From positions 372,001 to 436,000 of the forward strand of contig NZ_JAAKEJ010000001.1 of the NCBI RefSeq assembly GCF_011039135.1: DNA of 64,000 nt, given 5' to 3'. The position numbers and the translations under genes are program-made. The notes under the pieces are model-generated. The model worked only from the letters and a program-made list of their open reading frames with translations. It was not told where the DNA came from and ran no database searches. Below are positions 16,658-25,341 of this stretch, piece by piece; the stretch's first letter is position 1, and every line of letters starts with the position of its first letter. The DNA comes from Desulfovibrio sp. ZJ209 (lineage in GTDB: Bacteria > Desulfobacterota > Desulfovibrionia > Desulfovibrionales > Desulfovibrionaceae).

Positions 16658-17599
16658 CTAGATCTTGTTGGCCTGCTTGCCAGCGAGCCACGCGAAAAGG
16701 TTGGCGAAGGCGATCTTCGCCCTTTCCTCCAGCGATTCCTGCGAATAGAAGGCCAGATGCGGCGTGAGGATGATGTGCTTGCAGTGCAGCAGCGGATAGT
16801 CCGCCGGCAGCGGCGGCTCCATGTCGAACACGTCGCAGGCCGCGCCCGCGATGGTGCCGGCGTTCAGCGCCTCCGCAAGGGCCTTGTTGTCCACCACCGG
16901 GCCGCGCGCGGTATTGATGAGCAGGGCGGTCTTCTTCATCATGGCCAGTTGCGGCGCGCCGATAAGCCCCTTGGTCTCCGGCGTGAGCGGGCAGTGCAGC
17001 GAAACGATGTCCGAGCGGCGCAAAAGCTCGTCAAGGCCCACGCTTTCGTCGATGGCCGGGTCTGAGACCGGGCGGCGGTTGTGGGCCAGCACCGTGCAGC
17101 CGAAGGCCTTGCAGAGCGCGGCCAGCCGCTTGCCGATGGCGCCCGCGCCGATGATGCCCACGGTCTTGCCCTGAAGCAAATTGGCCCCGAGCCCGGCCTT
17201 GGTGCCGCCTTCGCGCACGCGGCGCTCGGCCTCGCCAAGGTGCCGCAAAAGCTGGATCATGAGGCTGATGCAGAGCTCGGCCACGGATTCGTCCGCATAG
17301 CCCGAGGCGTTGGAAATGGCAATGCCGCGCTCGCGCGCATCCGCCACGGGGATATGGTCCACGCCGGTGAAGGCCACGTCGATGAACTTCACGTCCGGCG
17401 CCGCCGCCAGCACCTCGGCGGGCAGCGGCATGTTGGCGAGCATGAGGACATCGGCGTCCCGCGTCTCGGCCTTGAGCCGCTCCGTATCGGTGGTTTTCTC
17501 AAAGGTGGTGAACTCATGACCGAGGGCGCGCAGCCTGGCGGCATTTTCTTCCACAAGCTCGGGGGAGCAGCCGAGGTTTTCCATAAGGACGATGCGCAT
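16658..17599 (-). CDS. D-isomer-specific 2-hydroxyacid dehydrogenase
   Basis: This 313-residue NAD(P)-dependent oxidoreductase shows the family layout: a split catalytic domain, a Rossmann domain with GIIGAGAIGKRLA (about residues 148-160), the catalytic Arg in NTARGPVVDN, Glu in DVFDMEPPLP and His in LTPHLAFYS. Likely substrates are small 2-oxoacids such as hydroxypyruvate, glyoxylate or pyruvate. The ATG at 17599 has AAGGAG six bases upstream. The gene starts 11 bases after the stop of a sodium-coupled amino acid transporter, so it probably processes what that carrier brings in, for example after deamination. Confidence 0.88.
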   Translation of the reverse strand: MRIVLMENLGCSPELVEENAARLRALGHEFTTFEKTTDTERLKAETRDADVLMLANMPLPAEVLAAAPDVKFIDVAFTGVDHIPVADARERGIAISNASGYADESVAELCISLMIQLLRHLGEAERRVREGGTKAGLGANLLQGKTVGIIGAGAIGKRLAALCKAFGCTVLAHNRRPVSDPAIDESVGLDELLRRSDIVSLHCPLTPETKGLIGAPQLAMMKKTALLINTARGPVVDNKALAEALNAGTIAGAACDVFDMEPPLPADYPLLHCKHIILTPHLAFYSQESLEERAKIAFANLFAWLAGKQANKI

Positions 17600-17610
17600 G
17601 TCGCTCTCCT

Positions 17611-19029
17611 TCAGTTGGGGTTGATGGCGTAAAACCTGTCCGCGTAGCCCGCCGCGAAGAGGATGAGGATGAGGCACGGCAAAAGCCACGTCAGGTAGAA
17701 GCGCAGGCAGCGCGGGAATTTCAGGCCCTGCCCCTGGTCGGCCTCGTTGATGAAGTTGTTCCAGCCCCAGCCGCGGCGCCAGCAGCAGAAAAAGAGGAAG
17801 ATCAGCCCGCCCAGCGGGAGCACATTGTTGCTGACGAGAAAATCCTCAAAATCGAGGATGGTGCTCCCCGCGCCCAGGGGCTGGATGCCGGAGAGCAGGT
17901 TGAAGCCGAGCGCGCACGGCAGCGAGAGCAGCCACATCGAGCAGGCGTGCAGCGCGGTCGCGCGCTTGCGCGGCATGCCCCACACGTCCACGCTGTAGGA
18001 GATGATGTTCTCGAACACCGCGATGACCGTGGAAAGCGAGGCGAAGGCGAGAAAGATGAAGAACAGTGTGCCCCAGAGGCGGCCGCCCTCCATGTGCTCG
18101 AAAATATTGGGCAAGGTCACGAAGACGAGGCCCGGCCCCGAGCCCGGCGCCACGCCGAAGGAGAAGCACGCCGGGAAGATGATGAGCCCGGCCATGAGGC
18201 CCACCATGGTGTCGAGGCCCATGATCCACAGGGCCTCGCCGGTGAGGGAGCGGTCCTTGGGCTGGTAACTCCCGAAGATGGTCATGGAGCCGATGCCCAC
18301 GGACAGCGCGAAAAAGGCCTGCCCCATGGCCGCGTTGCAGACGTTGAAAAAGCCCACTTCCCGGAATTTTTCGAGGTCCGGCATGAGGTAGAAGCGCACG
18401 CCGCTCCCGGCGTCGGGCAAAAGCAGGGCGCGGACGACGAGCACCACGAGGATCAGCAGAAGCCCGAGCATCATACCCTTGACCATGCGTTCCACGCCCC
18501 GGCGCACGCCCATGGCGCACACGGCGAAGCCGAGGGCCACGGCCACGCTCATGCCACAGACCTGCGTGGTCGCGTCGCCGAGCGCTCCGTTAAAGAAGGC
18601 GCCCACGCCCTCGGGCGTGAGCCCGGCGAGCGAGCCCGACACCTCGAACCAGCAATAGGAGAGCATCCAGCCCGTGACCGTTGTGTAAAACATCATGAGC
18701 AGGTAGCTCCCCACCAGCGCCACCCAGCCGAAACGGTGCCAGGAGGTGCCCTCGGGCTCGAGCTTTTTCAGGGCGAGGCCCATGTTGAGCCGCGAGGCGC
18801 GGCCCACGGCGAATTCCATGATCATGATGGGCAGGATGGCGAAGAGGAAGAAGATATAGACGAGCACGAAGATGGCGCCGCCGAAGGCGCCGGTGATGAA
18901 GGGGAAGCGCCACACGTTGCCGAGCCCGATGGCGCAGCCCGCCGAAAGCAGGAGAAAGCCGAGGCGGCTCCCGAGCATCTCGCGGCCGGCGCGGCCGCCC
19001 GTGCCGCTCCCCGCGGCCTTGCTGTCCAT
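17611..19029 (-). CDS. Sodium-dependent amino acid transporter (NSS/SNF family)
   Basis: This 472-residue protein has about eleven or twelve hydrophobic helices and the diagnostic first helix GCAIGLGNVWRFPFITGAFG of the LeuT-type neurotransmitter:sodium symporter family, followed by GGAIFVLVYIFFLF and EFAVGR. It imports amino acids or related solutes with sodium. The ATG at 19029 has a GGGGG site upstream. The gene follows the NCS2 permease gene by 41 bases and precedes the 2-hydroxyacid dehydrogenase by 11, in one minus-strand run. Confidence 0.9.
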   Translation of the reverse strand: MDSKAAGSGTGGRAGREMLGSRLGFLLLSAGCAIGLGNVWRFPFITGAFGGAIFVLVYIFFLFAILPIMIMEFAVGRASRLNMGLALKKLEPEGTSWHRFGWVALVGSYLLMMFYTTVTGWMLSYCWFEVSGSLAGLTPEGVGAFFNGALGDATTQVCGMSVAVALGFAVCAMGVRRGVERMVKGMMLGLLLILVVLVVRALLLPDAGSGVRFYLMPDLEKFREVGFFNVCNAAMGQAFFALSVGIGSMTIFGSYQPKDRSLTGEALWIMGLDTMVGLMAGLIIFPACFSFGVAPGSGPGLVFVTLPNIFEHMEGGRLWGTLFFIFLAFASLSTVIAVFENIISYSVDVWGMPRKRATALHACSMWLLSLPCALGFNLLSGIQPLGAGSTILDFEDFLVSNNVLPLGGLIFLFFCCWRRGWGWNNFINEADQGQGLKFPRCLRFYLTWLLPCLILILFAAGYADRFYAINPN

Positions 19030-19070
19030 GATGGCGTCCCCCCTTGATACAGAAAAGCGATGCCCGCGCC

Positions 19071-20387
19071 CTACTGGAGCCTGAGGGCGAAATTGACGGC
19101 GAAGCAGACCGCGATGGCGCACATGACGGGCCGCACGTCCCGGAAGCGCCCGGTGAGGGCCTTGAGGCCCACGAAACTCACGAAGCCGAAGCCGAAGCCC
19201 GTGGCGATATTGAAGGTCAGGGGCATGGAGATGATGGTCAGGAAGGCGGGCAGCGCCACGGTGAAGTCATTGAAACGGATGCGGCCCACCTCCTGCATCA
19301 TGAGCGCGCCCACGATGATGAGCACGGGCGCCGTGGCGAAGGCGGGCACAAGGCTCACCAGCGGCATGAGGAAGAGCGAGAGCAAAAAGAGCGCGGCGAT
19401 GACCACGGCCGTGAGCCCGGTGCGGCCGCCCGCGGCCACGCCCGCGGCGCACTCAAGATAGCTCGTGGCCGTGGTGGTGCCGAGAAGCGCGCTCGCCATG
19501 GTGGCGCAGGAATCCGTCATCAGGGCTCGGTCAAGGCCGCGGATATGGCCGTCCGGCCGCATGAAGCCCGCTTTTTGCGCAAGCCCGATGAGCACGCCCA
19601 TGTTGTCGAAAAGATCCACCATGGTGAGCGTGAAAATGATGGAAAAGAGCCCGTGGGAGAGGGCGCCCGGAAGATCCATCTGCATGAAAAGGCCGGAGGG
19701 AAAGAGCGCGCCCGTGCCCTGCGAAAACGTGGCGGCCGAGGGCGCGGGCGTCACCCCGAGCACCATGCCCGCGACGGTCACGGCGAGGATGCCGATGATC
19801 ATGGCGCCGGTGACGCGCAGGGCCATGAGCGCCCCGATGAGGAAGATGCCGGCCACGGCCAGCAGGGTGGCGGGCTGCCCGAGGTCGCCCAGGGTCACGA
19901 AGGTGGAGGGCGAGGCCACCACCATGCCGCAATTCTTCATGCCGATGAAGGCGATGAAGGCGCCGATGCCCACCACGATGGCGTATTTCAGATCCATGGG
20001 CACGGCGTCGATGATCATCTGCCGAAGCCGTGTTACCGTGAGCAACAGGAAGATGACGCCCGAGATGAACACCGCGCCGAGGCCCGTCTGCCAGGTGTAG
20101 CCAGCGGGGCCGCACACATAGTAGGCGAAGAAGGCCGAGATGCCGAGGCCCGGCGCCACGGCCACGGGAAAACCGGCCCACAGCCCCATGGCGAGCGTGG
20201 CGAGCACCGTCACCCAGACCACGGCCGGCGCGGTCTCGGCCACGGGCATGCCGGCGTCGGCCAGCATGCCGGGCACCACGAAGAGTATGTAGCACATGGC
20301 CATGTAGGTGGTGAGCCCGGCCAGGCATTCCGTTTTCACGGTGGTGCCGTTTTCGCTGAGGTGGAACAGGCGTTCGAGCAGCTGCAT
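19071..20387 (-). CDS. NCS2 family permease, AzgA-like (purine uptake)
   Basis: This 438-residue membrane protein begins with a conserved TVKTECLAGLTTYMAMCYIL and contains GLGISAFFAYYV, VDLFDNMGVLIGLA and TSYLECAAGVAAGGRTGLTA, all typical of the AzgA/PbuG branch of NCS2 transporters that import hypoxanthine, guanine or adenine with protons. The ATG at 20387 has GGAGG seven bases upstream. It starts 13 bases after the diguanylate cyclase stop, so it is in the same transcript. Confidence 0.9.
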   Translation of the reverse strand: MQLLERLFHLSENGTTVKTECLAGLTTYMAMCYILFVVPGMLADAGMPVAETAPAVVWVTVLATLAMGLWAGFPVAVAPGLGISAFFAYYVCGPAGYTWQTGLGAVFISGVIFLLLTVTRLRQMIIDAVPMDLKYAIVVGIGAFIAFIGMKNCGMVVASPSTFVTLGDLGQPATLLAVAGIFLIGALMALRVTGAMIIGILAVTVAGMVLGVTPAPSAATFSQGTGALFPSGLFMQMDLPGALSHGLFSIIFTLTMVDLFDNMGVLIGLAQKAGFMRPDGHIRGLDRALMTDSCATMASALLGTTTATSYLECAAGVAAGGRTGLTAVVIAALFLLSLFLMPLVSLVPAFATAPVLIIVGALMMQEVGRIRFNDFTVALPAFLTIISMPLTFNIATGFGFGFVSFVGLKALTGRFRDVRPVMCAIAVCFAVNFALRLQ

Positions 20388-20399
20388 GAGGGGCCTCCG

Positions 20400-21875
20400 T
20401 CAGTCCTGGCGCCGCGCCTGGCGCTCGGGGGTGTCGCCCGCGGGCTCGCGCAGGCGCTGGGAGCGGGCGGACTGGGCCGCCCGGGCGCTCATGGCATCAA
20501 AAAAGGCGCAGCCCCGCCGGCCGCTCTCCTTGACGTGATAGAGGGCGCTGTCCGCGTCGCCGTAGAGGCTGTCGGGAAAGCCCTGGCGGGAGAAGGCCAC
20601 GCCCACGCTGATGGAGAGCGCGGGCACCCTGTCCTCGGGCCGGCCCAGGGTCTCGTTGATGGCCGCGATCTTGTCGGCGATGACGCGCTCGATGCCCGGG
20701 GCGCGGTCCGGGATGATGACCGCGAATTCGTCGCCGCCCAGCCGGATGCAGAAGTCATCGGCGCGGAAGGCCGTGCGCAAAAGCCCTGCCACCCGCCTGA
20801 GGGCCGCGTCGCCCGTTTCGTGGCCGTGGAGGTCGTTGACTTCCTTGAAGCGGTCCACGTCGATGAGGATCAGGCCCACCGGATGGTCCTCGCCGTTGAA
20901 CAGGCCGCGCAGGCCGTCGAAGGCGCTCCTGTTGAGCAGGTCGGTGAGCGGGTCGTGCTCGGCCTTGTGGCGCAGCATCCTGTCCTGCTGCTGCTGGAGG
21001 GCGAACATCTCGTTATAGGTGCCGGCCAGCTCGCGGAACTCGCGCGCCCCGGCTGGCGCCAGCGGCCGGCCCTCCCTGATGCAGCGGTCAAAGAGCCGGA
21101 GCGGCCGGATGACGAGCAGGATGACCATGGCGAACGTGAGCACCCCGAGCAGCCCGAGCCCCACGAGGGAGAGGCGCTGGCGCGCCAGCACCATGCCGAG
21201 CTCGGCGGTGCTCTTCTCCTGCGCCTCATGGGCCCTGGCGAGCACCTCCTCCTGGAAGTGCGTGACCGCGTTGAAGATCTCCTGCTTGGCCTCGCGGTAG
21301 TTGCGGTCATAGACCAGTTCGCGCGCGTGGCGCACCTTGTCCGCCGGGGAGAGGTGGCGGTCGTTGGCGTTCAGGCGCGCCTCGCGCACCTTGGCCGGAA
21401 ATTCGGAGAGGTCGAGGTGCGCGCCTTCGGCGGCGAGGCGGATGGCGTAGATCTCGCGGAAGGTGAGGGCGTTGGAGAGGTCGACGCCGGTGTGGATGCA
21501 GTTGTGGTCGCCCGCGCGCACATGCTCGCCGGCGAGCTTTTCCAGCGCCTTTTCGCGGCTCTGGGTGGAATCGAGCTCTTCAAAATAGCGGTCGGCATAG
21601 TCCTTGTCGAGGGTCTGGACGAAGAGGCGCACCTGCTCGGTGAGGTAGTCCGAGCCGCGGCGCACGCGCTGGCCCGCGTTTTCCCAGGAGATGTAGTTCT
21701 CCATGGCGTCGGTGCTCGCCCGGTACTCCTCGGCCACGTGCATGGTGGTGTGGATGAGGAAGACGAAGAACAGCAGCGTCAGGACAAGGATGACGCTGCT
21801 GACGAACACGAGCCTGAGGCCGCTGTCGTGCGCGTTGCCCCCCGCCGGGGCATGGGTGTCGGTGCCTTGGCTCAT
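20400..21875 (-). CDS. Membrane-bound diguanylate cyclase (GGDEF)
   Basis: This 491-residue protein has an N-terminal membrane helix (about 22-42), an extracytoplasmic sensor of roughly 180 residues rich in helices, a second membrane helix (about 236-257) with a short linker, and a GGDEF domain. The active site is RLGGDEFAV with an intact inhibitory RxxD (RADD) five residues before it, so product inhibition by cyclic di-GMP is expected. It makes c-di-GMP in the cytoplasm in response to a periplasmic signal. The ATG at 21875 has AAGGAG, and the gene begins 10 bases after marC-like gene 1. Confidence 0.92.
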   Translation of the reverse strand: MSQGTDTHAPAGGNAHDSGLRLVFVSSVILVLTLLFFVFLIHTTMHVAEEYRASTDAMENYISWENAGQRVRRGSDYLTEQVRLFVQTLDKDYADRYFEELDSTQSREKALEKLAGEHVRAGDHNCIHTGVDLSNALTFREIYAIRLAAEGAHLDLSEFPAKVREARLNANDRHLSPADKVRHARELVYDRNYREAKQEIFNAVTHFQEEVLARAHEAQEKSTAELGMVLARQRLSLVGLGLLGVLTFAMVILLVIRPLRLFDRCIREGRPLAPAGAREFRELAGTYNEMFALQQQQDRMLRHKAEHDPLTDLLNRSAFDGLRGLFNGEDHPVGLILIDVDRFKEVNDLHGHETGDAALRRVAGLLRTAFRADDFCIRLGGDEFAVIIPDRAPGIERVIADKIAAINETLGRPEDRVPALSISVGVAFSRQGFPDSLYGDADSALYHVKESGRRGCAFFDAMSARAAQSARSQRLREPAGDTPERQARRQD

Positions 21876-21884
21876 GTGGGCTCC

Positions 21885-22487
21885 TTATCCGAGAAAGCCG
21901 CGCACTCCCGTAAAGATGACCTGGGCCGCGATGGCCGCGAGCAAAAGCCCGGTGAGCTTGGCGAGCACCGCGATGCCCGTGGCGCGGAGCACCCGGCCCA
22001 GCAATGTCGCCATGCGCAAGAGCAGGAACATGCCGAACGCGGCCAGCAGCAGCGAAAACACGCCGAGGGTGAGCTCGTGCGAGCTTCTGGCCGAGGCGCC
22101 CATGACCATGACCGCGCCGATGGAGGCGGGCCCCATGCCCAGCGGGATGGCGAGCGGCACCACGCTGATGTCGCCCTCGGTGTGCACGTGGTCGGTCTCG
22201 CCGTCGTCGCGCATGAGGGCGATGGCCGTGAGCATGAGCAACACGCCCGAGCCGATGCGGAAGGCGTCCAGCGTGAAGCCGAAGAGCTCGAACAGGCTGG
22301 AGCCGAAGAGGTAGAGCACCACGCCGATGACGAAGATGGCCGTGGAGGTCTTGAGGGCGGTCACGTGCTTCTTGCGCGCGTCGTAGTCGCGCGTGTGGCC
22401 GAGAAAGGCGCTGAGCACCGCTGGCGGCGTCATGAGCGCGTAGAGCTTGATGCTGGTTCCCACCACATCGCTGATAAGGCCGTCCAT
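21885..22487 (-). CDS. MarC family integral membrane protein, copy 1
   Basis: This 200-residue protein with six hydrophobic segments shows the MarC signatures IKLYALMTPPAVLSAFLGHT and ISVVPLAIPLGMGPASIG. The family sits in the inner membrane and its function is not settled. It is closely related to the protein encoded at 22805-23413. The ATG at 22487 has AGGA upstream. The frame extends further but has no site there. A 316-base gap containing a large hairpin separates the two copies. Confidence 0.85.
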   Translation of the reverse strand: MDGLISDVVGTSIKLYALMTPPAVLSAFLGHTRDYDARKKHVTALKTSTAIFVIGVVLYLFGSSLFELFGFTLDAFRIGSGVLLMLTAIALMRDDGETDHVHTEGDISVVPLAIPLGMGPASIGAVMVMGASARSSHELTLGVFSLLLAAFGMFLLLRMATLLGRVLRATGIAVLAKLTGLLLAAIAAQVIFTGVRGFLG

Positions 22488-22804
22488 GCCGTGTGTGTCC
22501 TTTGTGCTTGGGCTTCGTTCTGCTTTTGCGGTGGCGGTGCGCCTGTGCTGCACGGGAACGCCGAAATCATCCGTCAAAAACAGCCTTTTAGGTTCCGGCT
22601 ACGTCAGAAAATAATTTCCTCGGTCGAGTACTTGAGTACACTCCCTTCGGAAATTATTTTCTTCCTTGCCGGAACCTAAAAATCTTATTTTTTAGGATCC
22701 TTCCGGCAACAGCACCCGTCTTCCGCTTCGCTCCAGACGGATTTGAGGAAGACCTGCCCTGCTTTCTATATCATAACCTTGCGCTTTTCCAGAATGGAGC
22801 CTCT
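22488..22804. other. Structured gap between the two MarC genes
   Basis: This stretch has no gene. It holds the long inverted repeat at 22586-22681 and a second small hairpin, CCGTCT / AGACGG (22716-22721 with 22735-22740). A partial repeat of the outer arm (TTTTTAGG-N2-CC-N2-CCGGC) lies at about 22689-22706. Confidence 0.7.
22586..22681. repeat. 96-bp nested inverted repeat (large hairpin)
   Basis: Three nested arm pairs fold into one hairpin. The outer pair is TTTTAGGTTCCGGC (22586-22599) with 22668-22681, a perfect 14 bp. The middle pair is GAAAATAATTTCC (22607-22619) with 22649-22661, a perfect 13 bp. The apex is GAGTACT-TG-AGTAC (22626-22639). The unpaired sides between arms are nearly equal in length. 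On the minus strand it is followed by AGGCTGTTTTTG, so it could end or attenuate transcripts from the upstream MarC gene. It also resembles a miniature inverted-repeat element. I saw no second copy in the window. Confidence 0.75.
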
Positions 22805-23413
22805 TTACTGCCGAAGAAAGCCCTGGATGCCCGTGAAGATCACCTGCGCCGCGATGGCCGAGAGCAACAGCGCGGTCAGTTTCGCCATGACCGCGATGCC
22901 CGTGCGGCCGATGAGCCGCTGCACCGGGTCGGCGAGGCAGAGCAGCGCCGCCATCCAGATCGAGGCCAAGAGCAGGCAGAAGGTATCGACGAGCAAATCA
23001 TGCGGCCCAGTGGCCTGGGCGCCCAGCACCATGACCGTGCCGATGGCCGAGGGTCCCATGCCCAGCGGGATGGCCAGGGGCACCACGCTGATGTCCGCGC
23101 CGCGCTGCACGGGCGGGGCGGTGTCGTCGTCGTTCATCAGGGAAATGGCCGTGAGAAAGAGCAAAAGCCCCACGCCGATGCGGAAGGCGTCCAGCGTGAA
23201 GCCGAACAGCCCGAACAGGTTGGAGCCGAAGACCAGCAGCACCTCGCCCACTATGAAGATGGCGAGCGAGGCCTTGCAGGCCGTGAGGTATTTCTCGCGC
23301 TTGGTGTGGCCGCGCATGTGCGAAATGAAGGCGCTGAGCACGGCGGGCGGCGTCATGAGCGCATAGAGCTTGATGGCGAGGCCCACGAGCCGGCCGACGG
23401 TGAGTTCTTCCAT
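22805..23413 (-). CDS. MarC family integral membrane protein, copy 2
   Basis: This roughly 202-residue paralogue of the neighbouring MarC protein shares IKLYALMTPPAVLSAFI, FGFTLDAFRIG and ISVVPLAIPLGMGPSAIG. It has six hydrophobic segments. Two adjacent ATGs exist (23416 and 23413). I prefer 23413 because it is five bases from GGGAG and forms a TGATG overlap with the regulator stop. Coupling to a sigma-54 activator gene suggests joint control, but the function of the family is unknown. Confidence 0.83.
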   Translation of the reverse strand: MEELTVGRLVGLAIKLYALMTPPAVLSAFISHMRGHTKREKYLTACKASLAIFIVGEVLLVFGSNLFGLFGFTLDAFRIGVGLLLFLTAISLMNDDDTAPPVQRGADISVVPLAIPLGMGPSAIGTVMVLGAQATGPHDLLVDTFCLLLASIWMAALLCLADPVQRLIGRTGIAVMAKLTALLLSAIAAQVIFTGIQGFLRQ

Positions 23414-25296
23414 CATTTCTCCCTGCCGGGCGCGGCGGCGATGCGTTCGGTCCAGCCCGGCGCGCCTGCGGTGTGCAGGCCGTATTTTTTCGCCTTGCGC
23501 ACCACCGAGGACTGGCTGATGCCCAGGCGCCGCGCGGCCTTGTAGGTGCTCCCCGTCTCGGCGAGCGCGGAGGAGAGCATGTCCCGCTCGAGGCGCTCCA
23601 CCGCGGAAGTCATGGATTCGCGGGGCGCCGCCGGCTCGGGCAGTTCCTCGGCGGCCTCGCGCATGTAGGAGGGCAGGTCGCCGGGCAAAATGTTCTGCCG
23701 CTCGCAGAGCGTGAGCAGGGACTGGATGACGCTCTGGAGCTCGCGCACATTGCCGGGCCAGCCATAGGCGAGGAAGATCTGCTCCGTGCGCGGGTCAAGC
23801 CTCTTGGTGGTGCCGGTCTCCTGGCCGATCTTGCGCAAAAAGTGCCAGGCGAGCAGGAGGATGTCGTCCCGCCGTTCGCGCAGGGGCGGCATCTCCACGC
23901 AGAGCACGCGCAGCCGGTAGAAAAGATCCTCGCGGAAGCGCCCTTCGGCCACCATGCGGTCCAGCGGCTTGTTGGTGGCCGCGATGAGGCGCGCGTCGGC
24001 CGTGATGGGCTGGGTGCCGCCCACGCGGTAGATGGGCTGGCCGTCCAGCACATGCAGGAGCTTGGCCTGCATGGGCAGCGAGAGCTCGCCGATCTCGTCG
24101 AGGAGCAGGGTGCCCCCCTGGGCCAGCTCCAGCATGCCGCGCTTGCCGCCGCGCGCCGCGCCCGTGAAGGCGCCCCCTTCGTAGCCGAATATCTCCGATT
24201 CCATGAGCGCCGGCGGGATGGCGCCGCAGTTGACGGCCACGAAGGGCTTGTCCGCGCGGGCGCTCATGTCGTGGATGAGCTTCGCCGCCAAGGACTTGCC
24301 CGTGCCCGTCTCGCCGAGGATGAGCGTCACGGCCTCGGCCTGCGCGGCCTTGGCGATGTCCTGCCGCACGCGCTGGACGAGCAGGCTCTGGCCGAGCAGC
24401 CCGTTCGCGGTCTCGCCCTCGAGCCCCTGGGCGCGCAGGCGATAGGCCAGCGCCTCGACCTCAAGGTTGGAGAGCTTGGTCTGGAGGTTTTCGAGCTCCG
24501 TGATGTCGCGGATGGCCGCGATGACCCGCCAGACCTTGCCGTCCGCGTCAAAGATGGGCGTGCTCGTGTTGAGGCAGCGCTTGCCGTTGGAATAGTCGTC
24601 GAAGAGCGTCACCGTATGCCGCGTTTCCAGCGCGCGCAGGGTGACGCAGGTCTTGAAGCGGCCCTCGCGCAGGGGTTCGCTCACATGGCGTCCCACCACC
24701 TCGCAGGCCCGGATGCCGGCGATGCGCTCCATGGCGCGGTTGATGCGCCGGGTCACGCCCTGGCCGTCGATGACCCAGATGCCGTCATGGATGGATTCCA
24801 GCACATTGTCGAGCTCGCGCAAGGAGTGGCTGGCCGCCTGCTCGAGGCCCCCGGGGGGCAGCTCCTGCACGGTGAAGCAGCGCAAGGGCGCATAGGTGAC
24901 CGCCCCCCCGTCCCCGGCGTCCGCATGGGCGCCCTCTGCGCCGGCCCCCTCGCTGCCCGCTTCGTCCGCCGCGCTCGCCTCCCACCAGTGGAGAAGGTAG
25001 GTGGAGCCGCCGCCGTGCCGGAACAGGAGGCGCCCGCGCTCTTTTGCGTCCGCGCGGGCATCGCCATGGCCGTCGAAGCCCTCGAGGGCGCCCTGGCCGA
25101 GCCAGGTGGCGAGGGCTTCGGCCGGCGGCGCGCCTGCCGCTTCCGTCGCGCCCGTGAGCTTCGCGCCGCCGATGCCCAAAAGCGCGCGCAGGCCGGCATT
25201 GGCGTAGAGCAGGCGCCAGCCCGGGGCGCAGACCCCCCCCGGCAACTGGTCCAGAACGGCGTGGAGGCGGGCCTCAAGAGCGGCGTTGGCTGTCAT
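23413..25296 (-). CDS. PAS-AAA+ sigma-54-dependent activator with TyrR-type HTH
   Basis: This 627-residue regulator has an atypical N-terminal region, a PAS domain (about 160-270), an AAA+ domain with GETGTGKS, an intact GGAFTGA loop, GTLLLDEIGELSLPMQ and GWPGNVRELQ, and a C-terminal TyrR/Fis-like HTH (TYKAARRLGISQSSVVRKA). It drives open-complex formation at sigma-54 promoters. I see no clear target promoter next to it. The start at 25296 has a weak ribosome site and no better one follows. It is 45 bases from pgl upstream and overlaps the MarC copy 2 gene. The alanine-rich stretch around residues 105-140 looks like a linker. Confidence 0.88.
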   Translation of the reverse strand: MTANAALEARLHAVLDQLPGGVCAPGWRLLYANAGLRALLGIGGAKLTGATEAAGAPPAEALATWLGQGALEGFDGHGDARADAKERGRLLFRHGGGSTYLLHWWEASAADEAGSEGAGAEGAHADAGDGGAVTYAPLRCFTVQELPPGGLEQAASHSLRELDNVLESIHDGIWVIDGQGVTRRINRAMERIAGIRACEVVGRHVSEPLREGRFKTCVTLRALETRHTVTLFDDYSNGKRCLNTSTPIFDADGKVWRVIAAIRDITELENLQTKLSNLEVEALAYRLRAQGLEGETANGLLGQSLLVQRVRQDIAKAAQAEAVTLILGETGTGKSLAAKLIHDMSARADKPFVAVNCGAIPPALMESEIFGYEGGAFTGAARGGKRGMLELAQGGTLLLDEIGELSLPMQAKLLHVLDGQPIYRVGGTQPITADARLIAATNKPLDRMVAEGRFREDLFYRLRVLCVEMPPLRERRDDILLLAWHFLRKIGQETGTTKRLDPRTEQIFLAYGWPGNVRELQSVIQSLLTLCERQNILPGDLPSYMREAAEELPEPAAPRESMTSAVERLERDMLSSALAETGSTYKAARRLGISQSSVVRKAKKYGLHTAGAPGWTERIAAAPGREK

Positions 25297-25341
25297 GGCA
25301 GGTTCAGGCGCGGGGGCGCGGGGCCGTCCCCTCTGGCGGGC

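Noticed and set aside
16476-16661. Small plus-strand open frame in the gap before the 2-hydroxyacid dehydrogenase
   Set aside because: No ribosome site, no coherent protein character, and its end overlaps the convergent gene.
19044-22679. Plus-strand open frame of about 1211 codons rich in His, Glu and Gly
   Set aside because: Shadow of the NCS2, GGDEF and MarC genes on the minus strand, with the usual biased composition of an antisense frame.
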